64,000 nucleotides of DNA, taken from contig NZ_BSFN01000001.1 in NCBI RefSeq assembly GCF_027922365.1, positions 509,671 to 573,670 on the forward strand. Direction: 5' to 3'. The notes beneath the pieces were generated by a model, which saw only the letters and a list, made by a program, of their open reading frames with translations, made no database searches and was not told the origin of the DNA. The first letter of the stretch is position 1. Every line of letters begins with the position of its first letter. The translations under genes and the position numbers were made by a program. Of this stretch, positions 46,108 to 54,719 are shown piece by piece. This stretch comes from Pseudomonas turukhanskensis (lineage in GTDB: Bacteria; Pseudomonadota; Gammaproteobacteria; Pseudomonadales; Pseudomonadaceae).

Positions 46108-47337
46108 ATGCTCAACGGCTTGTGGCTGAGCTTTTTTATCGTCGGCGCCATCGCCGCCTTGTCGCAGTGGCTAGTGGGCGGCAACGCCGGTGTATTTGCC
46201 GCTATGGTCGAAAGCTTGTTTGCCATGGCCAAGTTGTCGGTGGAAGTGATGGTGCTGCTGTTCGGCACCCTGACCCTGTGGCTGGGCTTTCTACGCATTG
46301 CCGAGAAAGCCGGCATCGTCGATTGGCTGGCCAAGGTGCTGGGCCCGCTGTTTCGCCGCCTGATGCCGGAAGTGCCGCCTGGGCATCCGGCGCTCGGGCT
46401 TATCACCATGAACTTCGCCGCTAATGCCTTGGGCCTGGACAACGCCGCCACGCCCATCGGCCTCAAGGCCATGCGCTCCTTGCAAGAACTCAACCCCAGC
46501 AGCACTACGGCCAGCAACGCGCAAATCCTGTTTCTGGTGCTTAACGCTTCGTCGCTGACCTTGCTACCGGTCACCATCTTTATGTACCGCGCGCAGCAAG
46601 GCGCGCTCGACCCAACCCTTGTTTTCCTGCCAATTCTACTGGCGACCAGCGCCTCGACCTTTGTCGGCCTGCTGTCAGTGGCCGTGATGCAACGCCTGCG
46701 ATTGTGGGACCCGGTGGTGCTGGCTTATCTGATACCCGGCGCCTTGCTGCTGGGCGGCTTTATGGCGCTGCTGGCAGGTATGTCGGCCACCGCCATCGCC
46801 AGCCTGTCTTCGCTATTGGGCAACCTTACGCTGTTCGGTTTGATCCTGATTTTTTTGCTGGTTGGCGCGGTGCGGAAAGTACCGGTGTATGAAACGTTCG
46901 TTGAAGGCGCCAAAGAGGGCTTCGACGTCGCCAAAAGCCTGCTGCCATATCTGGTCGCCATGCTCTGCGCCGTCGGCGTACTGCGGGCTTCTGGCGCCTT
47001 GGAGTTTGGCCTGGACGGCATTCGTTGGGTGGTCGACCAGTTGGGTTGGGACAACCGGTTCGTAGACGCCTTGCCCACCGCGCTGGTCAAACCCTTCTCT
47101 GGTAGTGCAGCGCGGGCGATGTTGATCGAGACCATGCAAAGCCATGGCGTGGACAGCTTCGCGGCCCTGGTGGCGGCCACCATTCAGGGCAGCACGGAAA
47201 CCACCTTCTACGTGCTGGCGGTGTATTTCGGTGCCGTGGGCATCCAGCGGGCGCGGCATGCGGTGGGGTGTGCACTGCTGGCCGAACTGGCCGGGGTGAT
47301 CGCTGCAATCTTCGTCTGCTACTGGTTCTTCGCCTAA
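46108..47337 (+). CDS. SpmA/SpmB-like fused nucleoside-recognition (Gate) membrane protein
   Basis: A 409-residue membrane protein with about 8-10 helices and two nucleoside-recognition (Gate) halves. The first half has MNFAANALGLDNAATPIGLKAM, typical of SpmA. The second has KPFSGSAARAMLIE and ATIQGSTETTFYVLAVYFG, typical of SpmB. In Bacillus these are separate spore-maturation proteins; here they are fused in a non-sporulating genus. The transported or sensed compound is unknown. AAGAGG precedes the ATG by about 8 bases. Confidence 0.87.
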   Translation: MLNGLWLSFFIVGAIAALSQWLVGGNAGVFAAMVESLFAMAKLSVEVMVLLFGTLTLWLGFLRIAEKAGIVDWLAKVLGPLFRRLMPEVPPGHPALGLITMNFAANALGLDNAATPIGLKAMRSLQELNPSSTTASNAQILFLVLNASSLTLLPVTIFMYRAQQGALDPTLVFLPILLATSASTFVGLLSVAVMQRLRLWDPVVLAYLIPGALLLGGFMALLAGMSATAIASLSSLLGNLTLFGLILIFLLVGAVRKVPVYETFVEGAKEGFDVAKSLLPYLVAMLCAVGVLRASGALEFGLDGIRWVVDQLGWDNRFVDALPTALVKPFSGSAARAMLIETMQSHGVDSFAALVAATIQGSTETTFYVLAVYFGAVGIQRARHAVGCALLAELAGVIAAIFVCYWFFA

Positions 47338-47463
47338 GCGCGTCGCGTGAGGGGGGGCGCTATACGCACACCGCCCGGTGCAGTGCCATCTCTATATTCC
47401 CGGTGCAGCATGGCGCGCACTGTCTAGACTCAACCAACCGCCTTGGTACTTCTGGAGTTCGCC

Positions 47464-49074
47464 ATGTCTTTGCGTTCTGTGAGTGTGGGCCTGCGTAATC
47501 TCATCGGGTTCGGCGCACTGACGCTGTGCCTGTTGATAACCGGTGGCGTGGCCTTGAGCGAGCTGTCCAGCTTGAAAGGCAATTTGCTGGAAGTAAAAGA
47601 CGTGTGGATGGGCGGCCTGGACCTGATGGCCAAGATCAAGTCCGACCGCCAACTGATGCGTCTGAATGAAAACGAGATCGTCGCCCAGCCCAACGAACTG
47701 GCTTCGCTGACCAGCGAAATTCGCACCATCGAGCAGCGCGTGCGCGGCTACGACAAAGAATACGAAGGCACCATCATCCTCGATGAAGACCGCCGCCTGT
47801 TCGGCGTTTATCAGGAAAAAAGTGCGGCCTACGAGAAAAGCCTCGATGCCGTACTAACCGCCTTGAGCAGCGGCGCGGTGCCACAAGCGGTGAGCGCCCA
47901 GTCCGAGCAAAGCTTTGACGCCCTGATCACCTCGCTCGACGCCCTGATTGCCCTCAACAACCGCGGCGCCGCCGATGCCGGCGAACGCGCCGAAGCCAGT
48001 GCCAACAACGCCACCATCACCTTCAGTGTGATTTTGCTGGCCTCGGTGATTTTTACCGTGTTCGCCGCCGTGCTGCTGAGCCGCAGCATTACCCGCCCGT
48101 TAGCCATGCTCGCCGCCTCGGCCGAACGCATTGCCTCGGGCGACCTGACCCAGCCCGTGGCAGCCGAAGGCGCCGACGAAGTGACCCAGGTGCAGCGCTC
48201 ACTCGGCGGTATGCAAGGCACCCTGCGCGAGACATTGCTAAATATTCAAAGCTCCGCCACGCAACTGGCCTCGGCCGCCGAACAGCTGCACGCGGTAACC
48301 GATGACTCCTCGCGCGGCATCACGCGCCAGAACGACGAAATCCAGATGGCCGCCACGGCGGTGACCGAGATGTCTGCCGCCGTGGACGAAGTGGCGCGCA
48401 ACGCCAACCACACCTCCGACTCCTCCCGCGAGGCGCAGGAAACCGCGCAAGCTGGCCGCGAACAAGTGAGCAGCACCCGCACCACGATCGAACAACTGAC
48501 CGAACGCCTGAACATCACCTCCACCACCATCGCCACCCTGGCCGATGAAGCCATCGCCATTGGCCGTGTGCTGGAAGTGATCCGCACCATCGCCGAACAA
48601 ACCAACCTGCTGGCGCTGAACGCCGCCATCGAAGCGGCACGCGCCGGCGACCAGGGGCGTGGTTTTGCCGTGGTAGCCGATGAAGTGCGGGCGCTGGCGC
48701 AGCGTACGCAAACCAGCACCCAGGAAATTGAACGGATGATCAGCGCCATCCAGAGCGCCAGCCAGCAATCGGTAAGCGCCATGGCGCAGAGCAGCGAATA
48801 CGCCAACCGCAGCCAGATCATGGCCAGCCAGGCCGACAGCGCGTTGGTGCTGATTGCCGAACGGGTCAACCAGATCAACGACATGAACCTGGTGATTGCC
48901 AGCGCCGCCGAAGAGCAAGCCAGTGTGGCGCGTGAAGTGGATAGAAACCTGGTGGCCATCCGCGACATTGCTGAGCAGAACGCGACCGGGGCGCATGAGA
49001 CGTCGGTGGCCAGTGATCAGTTGGCGAAGCTGGCGAGTGATTTGAATGGGATGGTGCAGCGGTTTCGGTTGTAG
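47464..49074 (+). CDS. Methyl-accepting chemotaxis protein (four-helix-bundle sensor)
   Basis: A 536-residue classical chemoreceptor. Membrane helix (about 10-32), a helical periplasmic four-helix-bundle sensor (33-180), second helix (183-205), HAMP ([23 protein letters not shown], 206-258), and the cytoplasmic signalling coiled coil with tip [20 protein letters not shown] near 378. GGAG lies about 7 bases before the ATG giving [10 protein letters not shown]. Ligand unknown. Confidence 0.95.
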   Translation: MSLRSVSVGLRNLIGFGALTLCLLITGGVALSELSSLKGNLLEVKDVWMGGLDLMAKIKSDRQLMRLNENEIVAQPNELASLTSEIRTIEQRVRGYDKEYEGTIILDEDRRLFGVYQEKSAAYEKSLDAVLTALSSGAVPQAVSAQSEQSFDALITSLDALIALNNRGAADAGERAEASANNATITFSVILLASVIFTVFAAVLLSRSITRPLAMLAASAERIASGDLTQPVAAEGADEVTQVQRSLGGMQGTLRETLLNIQSSATQLASAAEQLHAVTDDSSRGITRQNDEIQMAATAVTEMSAAVDEVARNANHTSDSSREAQETAQAGREQVSSTRTTIEQLTERLNITSTTIATLADEAIAIGRVLEVIRTIAEQTNLLALNAAIEAARAGDQGRGFAVVADEVRALAQRTQTSTQEIERMISAIQSASQQSVSAMAQSSEYANRSQIMASQADSALVLIAERVNQINDMNLVIASAAEEQASVAREVDRNLVAIRDIAEQNATGAHETSVASDQLAKLASDLNGMVQRFRL

Positions 49075-49160
49075 CGGAAGGTGGGGCGGGGCGGCATAAA
49101 TAAGGTCATCCCGGCGTAGGCCAGGGCCCCGAGAGCCAGAGCGAACGGTGATTGCCTGGA

Positions 49161-49248
49161 CGATTCTGGATTCCTGCCTGCGCAGGAATGACGGAGTTTT
49201 TCCTGAGTCCACCGTCGTTCCAGCGCAGGCTGGGACCCAGAATTCTGG
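49161..49248. repeat. REP pair (ATTCTGGATTCCTGCC family)
   Basis: The units TTCCTGCCTGCGCAGGAA and CCAGCGCAGGCTGGGA lie in inverted arrangement and end CCCAGAATTCTGG. It is a diverged member of the family at 12881-12962, located between the convergent chemoreceptor and GIY-YIG genes. Confidence 0.75.
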
Positions 49249-49263
49249 ACCGTTCGTTGAGCG

Positions 49264-49557
49264 TTAACCCACTAACTCCTCCCACAAATCCAGCCACCGT
49301 GGATTGCGCATTTCTATCAATTTCAGCTTCCACTCCCTTCGCCATTTCTTGAGCTGCTTTTCCCGTGTGATAGCGCTCAACATGTCCTCATGCACCTCGT
49401 AGTACACCAGCGTGTGAACTCCATAGGTTTGACTAAAGCCGGGCAAGCAGTCGTTGCGATGTTGCCAAATGCGTTGGACGGGGTTGGATGTGACGCCGGT
49501 GTAGAGGGTGCCATTTTTGTGGCTGGCGAGAATGTAGACCGTGGGTGTCCTTGCCAT
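49264..49557 (-). CDS. GIY-YIG nuclease superfamily protein
   Basis: A 97-residue single-domain protein of the UPF0213/YhbQ-like GIY-YIG group. The core motif is VYILASHKNGTLYTGVTSN, so the eponymous GIY/YIG reads VYI and YTG. The arginine in VQRIWQHRN and the glutamate in ITREKQLKKW are the expected catalytic positions. Substrate unknown; related small proteins have weak or structure-specific nuclease activity. Several codons differ from the local G/C-ending preference. The ATG at 49557 with AGGA upstream was preferred over one ten codons earlier. Confidence 0.87.
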   Translation of the reverse strand: MARTPTVYILASHKNGTLYTGVTSNPVQRIWQHRNDCLPGFSQTYGVHTLVYYEVHEDMLSAITREKQLKKWRREWKLKLIEMRNPRWLDLWEELVG

Positions 49558-49642
49558 AAGGCCGTCCTGGCTGTGAGAGGTGTTCACAGGCTAAGGGCAT
49601 TTATGGATTGGCGAAGCCGTTCGTCTCGCTGAGTTCGACTGA

Positions 49643-49730
49643 AGATTCTGGATTCCCGCCTACGCGGGAATGACGGTGGTTGTGGCAGGAGCATCCGTCG
49701 TCCCCGCGTAGGCGGGGACCCAGAATCTCG
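49643..49730. repeat. REP pair (ATTCTGGATTCCCGCC family)
   Basis: Units TTCCCGCCTACGCGGGAA and TCCCCGCGTAGGCGGGGA, bounded by AGATTCTGG and CCCAGAATCT. It is the most regular member of this family in the window. Confidence 0.88.
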
Positions 49731-49773
49731 AATTGAGCGGCGATCCCCGTCAATAGAAGGTCACGCAACAGTC

Positions 49774-50787
49774 CTACGGCGTCACCTCAAACCGCAGCAC
49801 CCCAATCACCTGCCCATCCTCGGTCAACACCCGCACTTCCCAATCCCCTGCCACGTCCTGGGGGAAGTTCTGTTTATGGGTCCACGAGCGATAACCCTTT
49901 TCCCGGCCGCCGTTGATATCCAGGGCGATGCGGTCCATCTCTTTGCCGTTATGGCGCCACACGTGGTAGATGCGTTCGGCCAACCCACGCGGGGCGTTGA
50001 TCGCGGTGTACGCGTACAGCCCCTTGGTGCGCAGATCGGTGGCAGTCATGGTGCTCAGGCTTTCACCGGGCGAGCGGTTGAAGTCGTCGAGTTCGGTGGT
50101 CACCGCCACTTCGGTCAGCCATAACGTAGCCGGCGGCACCCAGGAGCGGAACAACCAGCCCACGCCGCCGAGCGCCAGGGTCAACACAATCAACGCCAGC
50201 CCGCGCCACCAGCGCTGCACCGGGAAGGTCACCAGCAAGCTGGGAAACGACAGCGCCACGGCAATGCCCAGCGCCAGCTTGTAACTCTGCGCGGTGGTCA
50301 GGTGCAGGATGATCGGCAGCGCCGTCAGCAACGCGGCAAACAGTGTCAGTGTATGCATTGCCAGGTACAGCCAGCGGCGCGGCGCCAGCCATTTGTTGTA
50401 GATGGGGTCGATGATACTCACCAACCCGGCGCAGGCCAGCAGGCCGGTGAACATTAGCTGGCCGCTGTTCCAGGTGGTGGTGATGATAAAAAATGGCAGC
50501 ACGAAGAACAGGCTTTCCTGGTGAATCATCTGGGTCAGATAACGCACCACCGGCTGTGGCAACTCGCGGCCGAAGAGGCGCGCAAACACGCGGGTGACCA
50601 CACTTTCCAACGTCAGCCACAGCCAACTTACCAGCAGCATCACCGCAATCGGCGTGGCCAGGCGGGCCTGGCGGTCCACCAGAATGAAGCTGCACACCCC
50701 CGAGATAAAACCAAACGCCGCCACCACGCCGGGATAGCGTTGCAGCAGGGCGATAACAGCAAGGGCGCGGGTTTTCCAGGTGAGCAT
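49774..50787 (-). CDS. DUF5924/DUF2914 membrane protein
   Basis: A 337-residue protein with about six to seven membrane helices in the first ~215 residues. A soluble beta-rich C-terminal domain (about 220-337) of the DUF2914 type follows, with YHVWRHNGKEMDRIALDINGG and GDWEVRVLTEDGQVIG. The soluble part probably lies in the periplasm. Function is unknown. A GTG one codon upstream of the chosen ATG is an alternative start. The 260-base gap before the next gene contains a small AGCCCG/CGGGCT hairpin near 50964 but no other clear element. Confidence 0.78.
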   Translation of the reverse strand: MLTWKTRALAVIALLQRYPGVVAAFGFISGVCSFILVDRQARLATPIAVMLLVSWLWLTLESVVTRVFARLFGRELPQPVVRYLTQMIHQESLFFVLPFFIITTTWNSGQLMFTGLLACAGLVSIIDPIYNKWLAPRRWLYLAMHTLTLFAALLTALPIILHLTTAQSYKLALGIAVALSFPSLLVTFPVQRWWRGLALIVLTLALGGVGWLFRSWVPPATLWLTEVAVTTELDDFNRSPGESLSTMTATDLRTKGLYAYTAINAPRGLAERIYHVWRHNGKEMDRIALDINGGREKGYRSWTHKQNFPQDVAGDWEVRVLTEDGQVIGVLRFEVTP

Positions 50788-51050
50788 CACGGCGGCAGTT
50801 CGGCAGGTAGATGAAGAGGTGCGCAGGATACGGGTGAGCCTCTGATGGGTCCATGCTCCATGCGCTTAATGTGGGAGTGCGCGCCCGGCATTACGTTGCT
50901 TGCCGTTGATCTTAAAAGCGCAGCCTTTGCCGTTGCGCTATAGCTATTGGCGCAAAAGGCCACAGCCCGTGTCGGGCTCTGCCACTGTTGCCCCCTGCCT
51001 GCGCCCTTACAGTGCTGCGGGCTAAAACAAAAATAAAAGGCCCGTTTTCT

Positions 51051-51977
51051 ATGAACTACGATGCGAGTTCGCAACTTATCCTCGGCCTGGTGCTGGCGGC
51101 GCTGATCTTCGGCGTGTCGCTGGAACTGCGCCTGGAGCAATTCCGTGCCGTGCTGCGCCACCCGCAACCTGTACTGGCCGGCATGCTTGGGCAATGCCTG
51201 CTGCTGCCCTGGCTGACGCTGCTGGTGACCCTGGTGGTCGACCTTCACCCCGGCCTGGAGCTGGGCCTGCTCTTGGTGGCCTGCTGCCCCGGCGGCAACC
51301 TTTCCAACGTGATGACCCACCTGGCCCGCGGCAACACTGCGCTGTCCATGAGCATGACCGCGCTGTCGAGCCTGCTGGCGCTGGTGCTGCTGCCGCTCAA
51401 CTTCGCCCTCACCAGTTCCTGCAACCCCGAGGCCTCGGCCTACCTGGCCGAGCGCCTGAGCAGCCTGCACGTCGACCACCTGAGCATCATCCTCAACCTG
51501 CTGTGGCTGCTCGGCTTGCCGCTGGCGCTCGGCATGCTGGTGGGCAACCTGTGGCCGCAGGTGGCCGAACGCATCATGCCGTGGTTCAAACGCTTCGCCT
51601 TGTTAGCTTTTGCCTTCTTCGTGATTGGCGCGCTGGCCAACAACTGGAAAATGTTTACCGCCTCCCTCGGCCTGGTGCTGGTCTTGGTGGTGCTGCACAA
51701 CGCCAGCGCCATTGTGCTGGGTTGGCTGATGGCCAAACTGGCCCGCCAGCGCGGCGCCAACCTGCGGGCCATGGTCATCGAGATTTCCATGCACAACTCC
51801 GGGCTGGCCTTGGGGCTGATTTTTTCCCAATTTGGCGGCGAGCCGAACATGGCCCTGGTGGCCGCGCTCTGGGGTACCTGGCATTTGGTCAGCGGCCTGC
51901 TGCTGGTGCTGTTCTGGCGCAATCGGCCGTTGGCTGTTTCATCCACTTCCGAGGAGCCGCTGACATGCGCGTCCTGA
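51051..51977 (+). CDS. Bile acid:sodium symporter family protein (BASS)
   Basis: A 308-residue secondary transporter with about nine or ten helices. The BASS hallmarks are LLVACCPGGNLSNVMTHLARGN and EISMHNSGLALGL. In bacteria such proteins carry organic acids such as pantoate or pyruvate rather than bile salts. It overlaps the following dehydrogenase gene by 13 bases, suggesting the transported compound may be a substrate of that enzyme (inference). Confidence 0.9.
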   Translation: MNYDASSQLILGLVLAALIFGVSLELRLEQFRAVLRHPQPVLAGMLGQCLLLPWLTLLVTLVVDLHPGLELGLLLVACCPGGNLSNVMTHLARGNTALSMSMTALSSLLALVLLPLNFALTSSCNPEASAYLAERLSSLHVDHLSIILNLLWLLGLPLALGMLVGNLWPQVAERIMPWFKRFALLAFAFFVIGALANNWKMFTASLGLVLVLVVLHNASAIVLGWLMAKLARQRGANLRAMVIEISMHNSGLALGLIFSQFGGEPNMALVAALWGTWHLVSGLLLVLFWRNRPLAVSSTSEEPLTCAS

Positions 51978-52915
51978 TTACCGGCGCTGCAGGTTTTATC
52001 GGCCAGCAACTGCTTAACGAACTCGCAGTCCAGCACCCCAAGTGGACGCTGATTGCCGCCGACATTCGCCCGCAAACCAAGCAGGGCCTGAAAATGAATG
52101 TCGAGCCAGTGCTGCTCGATATCAGCCAGCACAAGCAAGTGCTCGAATGCGTCGCCGCCTGGAAGCCCGAGGCCATCGTGCACTTGGCCTCGGTCGTGAC
52201 GCCGCCGCGCGGCATGAGCGATGCCCAGTTGCATGCCATTGATGTCGGCGGCACACGCTCCATCGTGGAAGCTGCGCTGGCCAACAACGTGCAGCAGCTG
52301 ATCGTCACCAGTTCCGGCGCGGCCTACGGCTACTTTCCCGAGAACGCCGAGTGGATCGACGAAAACGACCCGCTGCGCGGCCACGACCACTTCGCCTATG
52401 CCAAGCACAAGCGTGAAGTGGAAGAGTTGCTGGCCGTTACCCGGCGCAAACACCCGGCGTTGAAACAGCTGGTGCTGCGGCCCGGCACCATTCTGGGCAA
52501 GCGGGTGAATAACCAGATCACCGACATGTTTAAAAAACGTGCGGTGCTGGGCATCAAAGGCAGCGATAGCCGCTTTGTCTTTATCTGGGACCAGGACGTG
52601 GTCGCCATTATTCGCCAGGGACTGGAGAGCAGCGCCCAAGGGATTTTCAACCTGGCAGGTGATGGAGCGCTGAGCCTGAGCGAGATCGCTGGCATTCTGG
52701 GCAAGCCTTATCGACCGTTGCCGGCAGGGTTGATCAGCGGCGCGCTTCGCGTGCTCAAACCGTTGGGGTTGAGCCAATACGGGCCTGAGCAGTTGGACTT
52801 TTTGCGTTATCGGCCAGTGCTGAACAATCGGCGGTTGAAGGAAGAGTTTGGGTATCAGCCCAGGTACACCAGTCGGGAGGCGTTTATGGCGTTTCTTGAA
52901 GCGAGCAACGGGTAA
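51965..52915 (+). CDS. NAD(P)-dependent epimerase/dehydratase family oxidoreductase (extended SDR)
   Basis: A 316-residue extended short-chain dehydrogenase. The nucleotide-binding motif is LITGAAGFIGQQLL. The catalytic residues are visible as the serine of VTSSGAAYG and the Y-x3-K of FAYAKHKREVEE. Sequence alone does not give the substrate; a sugar acid or nucleotide sugar is the family range. It overlaps the BASS transporter gene by 13 bases and is the last gene of that pair. Confidence 0.9.
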   Translation: MRVLITGAAGFIGQQLLNELAVQHPKWTLIAADIRPQTKQGLKMNVEPVLLDISQHKQVLECVAAWKPEAIVHLASVVTPPRGMSDAQLHAIDVGGTRSIVEAALANNVQQLIVTSSGAAYGYFPENAEWIDENDPLRGHDHFAYAKHKREVEELLAVTRRKHPALKQLVLRPGTILGKRVNNQITDMFKKRAVLGIKGSDSRFVFIWDQDVVAIIRQGLESSAQGIFNLAGDGALSLSEIAGILGKPYRPLPAGLISGALRVLKPLGLSQYGPEQLDFLRYRPVLNNRRLKEEFGYQPRYTSREAFMAFLEASNG

Positions 52916-52933
52916 AGTCAGCGATTCTATGAT

Positions 52934-53029
52934 TTGCATTATATTGCTGAAACTGCCGCGATTAGCTGCCATTTTTGCAATACATTGCAGAAACTACGTC
53001 GTTTCACTATGATACTTGCAATATATTGC
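52934..53029. promoter_or_regulatory. Three operator palindromes, 41-bp period, upstream of hipA
   Basis: TTGCATTATATTGC (52934), TTGCAATACATTGC (52975) and TTGCAATATATTGC (53016) are copies of one palindrome starting exactly 41 bases apart. The second overlaps the -35 region and the third follows the -10 region of the hipA promoter. This is the expected layout for autorepression by the HipB-type antitoxin. Confidence 0.75.
52985..53013 (+). promoter_or_regulatory. hipA operon sigma70 promoter
   Basis: -35 TTGCAG (52985-52990) and -10 TATGAT (53008-53013) are separated by 17 bases. It overlaps the second operator copy and lies next to the third. Confidence 0.65.
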
Positions 53030-53040
53030 AGGTTGTCATC

Positions 53041-54360
53041 ATGAAGCTCACTGTCCAGGTACACGATAATGGCGAGTGGAAAGACGCGTTCTGGGTCAAA
53101 TTCAACTACCCGGAAAACGGCCTGGCGAGCAGCACCAGTTATGGCTACGCGCCGCCCTATGTAGTCGATCACCTCGATGAGTCGCTGTCCCGCTTCGAGG
53201 GCGCGGTGAGCTACCGCTACCCCATCAGTTTCAACGACGACACCAAGACGCCAGCCCCCGCGTTCTTGCACGACATAGCGCCGGCCGGCGCTGCACGACA
53301 ATCACTCTTGCGCCGCCTTGGCCCGGAAAAACCCGAAGGTCAGTCTGCCGACGTGTTTCTACTCGGGCGCTGCACGCCGGCACCCATCGGCAACCTGCGC
53401 ATAAAAGAGTCTGCGGCCTACATCCAACAGTTCCCACCTGTGGGCTTTAGCCAGGCCGAGGTGATCGAGTTAAACACTGCGTTCGTTGAACACGCCTACG
53501 ACCAGGGCGCTGCCATTGGCGGTGCAAGCGGCGCAGGTGGCGCTGCTCCCAAAATCTTGATGACCCAGGATGCCGAGGGGATGCTTCACCCCGATGCCTC
53601 CTTACCCGATGAAGACGCGAGGATGCACTGGTTCATCAAGTTCCCTAGAGGCAAAGCGACCCGCGAAGACATCGCCATTTTGCGCAGCGAATTTCTGTAC
53701 TACCGGGCTATCAACCAGCTGGGGCTGGATACGATCAGCACCGAAGGCTTGTCGTATTTTGAAAGCGAACGCCCAAGCCTGTGGATGAAGCGCTTTGATA
53801 GAGAAATCCACGCGGACGGTGTTCGTCGGCTTGCTGTCGAATCGGTTTATTCGCTGGCGGGAGTGGTCACGCCCGGCCAGCACATGCAGCACGAACAGGT
53901 GGTGAAGATTCTGGCAGCCATGTGGACCTATGCCGGTCAGCAGGAAGAGATTCCAGCGCTTTTATCGGAGTATCTGCGCCGAGACTTACTCAACCGAATC
54001 CTCGGCAATACGGACAACCACGGCCGCAACACATCGGTGATACGCGAGAAGGGTCGGTTCCGCCTGGCACCTATCTACGATCTTGCGCCGATGGCCATGG
54101 ACAGCGAAGTCATCACGCGCACCACTAAATGGAACGCGAGCATCGAGAGGGGCGGCCTAACGGACTGGGTAGGCGCCTGTATGGCTTTGAGTGAATACGC
54201 CGAGCCAGATGCATTGCTTGAGCAACTGAAAGCAGACGCCTCGCTTTTCATGAACCTGCCGGACATTCTCCAACCTGATTTGCCTGCCGAGGCGTGGCGG
54301 CATCCGGGCATCCATCTGGCCAGGCTTGAAGACCGCCTGACTGCCTGGGGGCTACTGTGA
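53041..54360 (+). CDS. HipA family serine/threonine kinase toxin
   Basis: A 439-residue HipA-like kinase. An N-terminal subdomain (about 1-110) is followed by the ATP-binding part, with lysine in HWFIKFPRG and the glutamate of LRSEFLYYRA. The catalytic loop is NRILGNTDNHGRN (aspartate of TDNH), and the metal-binding aspartate lies in APIYDLAPM. The catalytic residues look intact. HipA toxins phosphorylate tRNA synthetases or related targets and are held in check by an XRE-type antitoxin. The antitoxin gene is downstream, the reverse of E. coli hipBA. The start at 53041 follows the third operator; the in-frame upstream extension is promoter DNA. Confidence 0.9.
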   Translation: MKLTVQVHDNGEWKDAFWVKFNYPENGLASSTSYGYAPPYVVDHLDESLSRFEGAVSYRYPISFNDDTKTPAPAFLHDIAPAGAARQSLLRRLGPEKPEGQSADVFLLGRCTPAPIGNLRIKESAAYIQQFPPVGFSQAEVIELNTAFVEHAYDQGAAIGGASGAGGAAPKILMTQDAEGMLHPDASLPDEDARMHWFIKFPRGKATREDIAILRSEFLYYRAINQLGLDTISTEGLSYFESERPSLWMKRFDREIHADGVRRLAVESVYSLAGVVTPGQHMQHEQVVKILAAMWTYAGQQEEIPALLSEYLRRDLLNRILGNTDNHGRNTSVIREKGRFRLAPIYDLAPMAMDSEVITRTTKWNASIERGGLTDWVGACMALSEYAEPDALLEQLKADASLFMNLPDILQPDLPAEAWRHPGIHLARLEDRLTAWGLL

Positions 54361-54668
54361 ATATCAACGCAGGGCGCGTGGATGCGCCGCAGATCACCAA
54401 GGGTGACATGACCAACGAGGCGTTTATTCGCCATATCGAAGCCGAACTGTTGCACGGTCGCCTCAGCATGGGCCAAGCCGTCACGCTGCTAAGAACTGAA
54501 ATAGCGACCTTGAACCGCAGCCAGTTCGCCAGGATGTGCAGAGTCTCTGCGAGGATGATCGCGTACATCGAAAACGATGAAGGCAATCAGACAGTGAAAT
54601 CGCTTAACGCCGTGTTCAAGCCGTTTGGGCTGGAGCTTTGCCCGGTGCGTATCAAACGGACGGAGTAA
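54357..54668 (+). CDS. XRE-family HipB-like antitoxin
   Basis: A 103-residue protein with a helix-turn-helix domain at about 45-98 (LNRSQFARMCRVSARMIAYIENDEG). The GTG start overlaps the hipA stop (GTGA) with GGGGG six bases upstream. An internal ATG at 54408 (MTNEAFIRHIE) would give an 86-residue protein. It probably binds the three upstream palindromes as a dimer, with or without HipA, and neutralises HipA. Confidence 0.85.
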   Translation: MNINAGRVDAPQITKGDMTNEAFIRHIEAELLHGRLSMGQAVTLLRTEIATLNRSQFARMCRVSARMIAYIENDEGNQTVKSLNAVFKPFGLELCPVRIKRTE

Positions 54669-54694
54669 TAGGGGGCCGTATCTTTGATACGCCT

Positions 54695-54718
54695 GGGGCA
54701 GGTAGGTTTTCCACCTGC
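54695..54718 (+). terminator. Terminator-like hairpin after the hipA/antitoxin pair
   Basis: GGCAGGTAGGTTTTCCACCTGCC forms a stem of GGCAGGT with ACCTGCC. No long T-run follows, so efficiency is uncertain. Confidence 0.4.
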
Positions 54719-54719
54719 C

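Noticed and set aside
51194..51964. Long extension of the SDR gene across the BASS transporter gene
   Set aside because: The extension is an out-of-frame reading of the transporter. The Rossmann motif starts right at the ATG at 51965.
52975..53040. Upstream start for HipA, 22 codons longer
   Set aside because: The extra codons coincide with the second and third operator palindromes and the -10 element, so this is promoter DNA.
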